Part shown: positions 17,071-18,398 of the stretch, piece by piece
Layout of the letters: each line of letters starts with the position of its first letter
Numbering within the stretch: position 1 is the first letter of the stretch
Origin: an uncultured bacterium
GTDB lineage: Bacteria > CSSED10-310 > CALFER01
NCBI GenBank assembly: GCA_937951895.1
Contig: CALFER010000062.1
Coordinates: 1-18,398 of the forward strand
DNA: 18,398 bases
Direction of reading: 5' to 3'
Notes under the pieces: model-generated
What the model saw: the letters and a program-made list of their open reading frames with translations, nothing else
Database searches by the model: none
Told to the model about the DNA's origin: nothing
Translations under genes and position numbers: made by a program

Positions 17071-17104
17071 AGAAACAAGACCGGGCCCCGCGAAGGGCCC
17101 GGTC
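17071..17104 (-). terminator. Rho-independent terminator of the lamin-tail gene
   Basis: A perfect 10-bp inverted repeat (GACCGGGCCC, 17104-17095, and its complement, 17088-17079) has a 6-nt loop TTCGCG. On the minus strand TTGTTTCT follows. It begins 27 nt after the stop of the lamin-tail gene. The plus-strand side has no T-run, so it acts on the minus strand. Confidence 0.9.
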
Positions 17105-17130
17105 CGATTGATTATCGTAGCAGATTCGAC

Positions 17131-18398
17131 TTACAACGATCGACGAAGCGTTCCGAGAGCGAACAGGATTCCGAACGCCAGGAGCATCAGACCGATCCCC
17201 ATCGGGCCGGATGCCGGTACCGGCAGCGGCGTCGATGTCGGCCCCGGAGGCGTATCCGTCGGCACCGGGGTCAGAGTCGGAGTCGATGTCGGTTCGGGTG
17301 TATGCGTCGGAGTCGATGTCGGTTCAGGCGTGAAGGTCGGAGTACTGGTCGGCTCTGGTGTAAACGTCGGCGTATTCGTTGGTACCGGCGTGAAGGTCGG
17401 CGTATTGGTCGGGATTGGCGTGAAGGTCGGGGTGTTCGTCGGTGGTACCGGCGTATTCGTCGGTGTACTGGTCGGCTCTGGTGTAAACGTCGGCGTATTC
17501 GTTGGTACCGGCGTGAAGGTCGGCGTATTGGTCGGGATTGGCGTGAAGGTCGGGGTGTTCGTCGGCGGTACCGGCGTATCCGTCGGTGTACTGGTCGGTG
17601 TGGAGGTCGGATCGATACAGATGTTCGCCGTTCCTACAGTCGGCAGATACAGAGCGCATGTGTCGGTATTGCGTGCACCACCACTCCCGTTGGGGCAACG
17701 TTGGATCGAATGCGCATCCTTGTTGACTCGCTCGTTCTCGTTCACCTGCGGTTGCAGCGCATTCAACAGTACCAGAAGACCCGCATCGTCCGCATCATCC
17801 GTATCATACACGATTGCGTCGATCAGATCGGTTGTCGTCACCGCCGTTCCGTTCGGGAAGTCAGCTCCGTCACCCCAATACAGGGCCACGGCATCCTGTC
17901 CGTTCTGGATCCAGCCGCCAGCCCCGGGAGCCAGTTCGATATCGGTTCCCATTCCGGTTGAACCGATCACAAAGTAGCCCGATGCGCCGGTTGAATATCC
18001 ATCGAGGTCGACCGCGAGATAACTCGTGTCGGTCGCTCCGTTATAGAGCACCAGGACCATTCCGGTCAGAGATGTACTGCCGGTCCCGCCGTCAAACAAT
18101 TCGATGAATTCCGCGACGTCCGTCCCCGCTGTATCGGAATCGATCTCGTTGATCAGAACTGACGTCGTGGGCACGGAAGTCGGCGTATTGGTCGGAATCG
18201 GCGTGAAGGTCGGGGTGTTCGTCGGCGGCACCGGCGTATTCGTCGGCGTACTGGTCGGCACCGGCGTAAAGGTCGGTGTATTCGTCGGTACCGGCGTAAA
18301 TGTTGGCGTATTGGTCGGAATCGGCGTGAAGGTCGGGGTGTTCGTCGGCGGCACCGGCGTATTTGTCGGCGTACTGGTCGGCACCGGCGTAAAGGTCG
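17131..18398 (-). CDS. Lamin-tail-domain secreted protein with flanking Thr/Pro repeats and C-terminal sorting-like tail (5' end outside window)
   Basis: The reading frame is open to the right edge, and the first visible codons already lie inside a Thr/Pro array, so the true start and signal peptide are outside the window. Apparent starts near the edge are GTG valines within repeats. Order of parts: a Thr/Pro array (18169-18398), a lamin-tail-type domain (about 17611-18162), a second Thr/Pro array (about 17227-17610), then a C-terminal tail. The domain runs from SVLINEIDSDTAGTDVAEFIEL through QNGQDAVALYWGDGADFP to RCPNGSGGARNTD. The tail (17134-17226) has the signature VPASGPMGIG, one hydrophobic helix (LMLLAFGILFALG) and a basic end (LRRSL), the three-part layout of C-terminal sorting or anchoring signals. 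Lamin-tail domains in bacteria occur in exported proteins and nucleases; no catalytic domain is visible in this part. A strong terminator follows. Substrate and role are unknown. Confidence 0.85.
   Translation of the reverse strand, partial: TFTPVPTSTPTNTPVPPTNTPTFTPIPTNTPTFTPVPTNTPTFTPVPTSTPTNTPVPPTNTPTFTPIPTNTPTSVPTTSVLINEIDSDTAGTDVAEFIELFDGGTGSTSLTGMVLVLYNGATDTSYLAVDLDGYSTGASGYFVIGSTGMGTDIELAPGAGGWIQNGQDAVALYWGDGADFPNGTAVTTTDLIDAIVYDTDDADDAGLLVLLNALQPQVNENERVNKDAHSIQRCPNGSGGARNTDTCALYLPTVGTANICIDPTSTPTSTPTDTPVPPTNTPTFTPIPTNTPTFTPVPTNTPTFTPEPTSTPTNTPVPPTNTPTFTPIPTNTPTFTPVPTNTPTFTPEPTSTPTFTPEPTSTPTHTPEPTSTPTLTPVPTDTPPGPTSTPLPVPASGPMGIGLMLLAFGILFALGTLRRSL
17227..17610 (-). repeat. Downstream Thr/Pro-coding array with two near-identical 123-bp units
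   Basis: The array encodes 10-residue units of type PTNTPTFTPV, organised into a 41-residue higher-order unit (10+11+10+10). Units at 17342-17464 and 17465-17587 are identical except for two bases (T/C at the GGTGG/GGCGG position and TATTCG/TATCCG). Toward the C-terminus (17227-17341) the units degenerate to PTSTPTxTPE types. Confidence 0.95.
18169..18398 (-). repeat. Upstream Thr/Pro-coding array with the same 123-bp period (continues past window)
   Basis: The same 41-residue higher-order unit occurs upstream of the lamin-tail domain. The stretch from 18182 to 18275 recurs 123 bp later at 18305-18398 with one visible base change (18238-18247 CGTCGGC against TTGTCGGC). Base choices (GGCACCGGCGTA) differ from those of the downstream array (GGTACCGGCGTG, GGCTCTGGTGTA). 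Confidence 0.95.

Noticed and set aside
17302..17961. Plus-strand Arg-rich repeat frame
   Set aside because: It is another antisense frame of the same array, rich in Arg from the repeat's base content, with no start signal.
16976..17977. Plus-strand open frame encoding Gly/Val repeats (GVKVGVLVGSG type)
   Set aside because: It is the antisense reading of the Thr/Pro array in the lamin-tail gene. The terminator and the recognisable domain are both on the minus strand.
17227..18398. CRISPR array or tandem regulatory repeats
   Set aside because: The repeat is in phase with codons, encodes Thr/Pro linkers on the minus strand, and has no unique spacers.

Overview
The window is a densely coded, GC-rich bacterial stretch with no RNA genes, CRISPR arrays or insertion sequences that I can see. 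The genes point to a Gram-negative bacterium with an outer membrane: RecBCD, FabZ, exported proteins with Sec signal peptides and a predicted outer-membrane beta-barrel. The long Thr/Pro linkers (PTNTPTFTP type) and the lamin-tail domain are of a kind often met in poorly cultured candidate phyla. I cannot name the lineage from this sequence alone.

Region 1 (1-11264, minus strand) is one apparent seven-gene transcription unit, mmdA-mmdD-mmdC-mmdB-recC-recB-recD. A good extended -10 promoter (11237-11264) lies upstream of mmdA. The first four genes encode a biotin-dependent, sodium-pumping decarboxylase, most likely methylmalonyl-CoA decarboxylase: carboxyltransferase, small membrane anchor, biotin carrier and membrane Na+ pump. 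The last three encode the RecBCD (exodeoxyribonuclease V) helicase-nuclease. recC starts 9 nt after the mmdB stop, recC/recB overlap by 11 nt, and recB/recD overlap as ATGA. recD is cut by the left edge.

Region 2 (11275-12629, plus strand) is a single divergent gene for a secreted protein. It has an SGNH-hydrolase-like N-terminal part, a Pro/Thr linker and a cysteine-containing C-terminal domain. Its stop lies 1 nt from the stop of the next, convergent gene.

Region 3 (12631-17029, minus strand) is an operon fabZ-pyrF-(metallopeptidase/propeller/barrel protein). It joins fatty-acid synthesis, pyrimidine synthesis and a large envelope protein, with gaps of 11-21 nt.

Region 4 (17071-18398, minus strand) is the 3' part of a secreted or surface protein. 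A lamin-tail domain sits between two Thr/Pro arrays, each built from a 123-bp (41-residue) higher-order repeat, and the protein ends in a C-terminal membrane/sorting tail. A perfect 10-bp hairpin with a U-rich tail terminates it. The window ends inside the upstream array, so the gene start is not visible.

No gene-free stretch exceeds 175 bases. The two intergenic regions (11191-11363 and 16974-17130) hold the promoters, the leader hairpin and the terminator described below. I found no clearly new defence or mobile system. The least explained items are the repeat-flanked lamin-tail protein with its C-terminal tail, the secreted SGNH-like protein, and the linkage of a sodium pump to recCBD.
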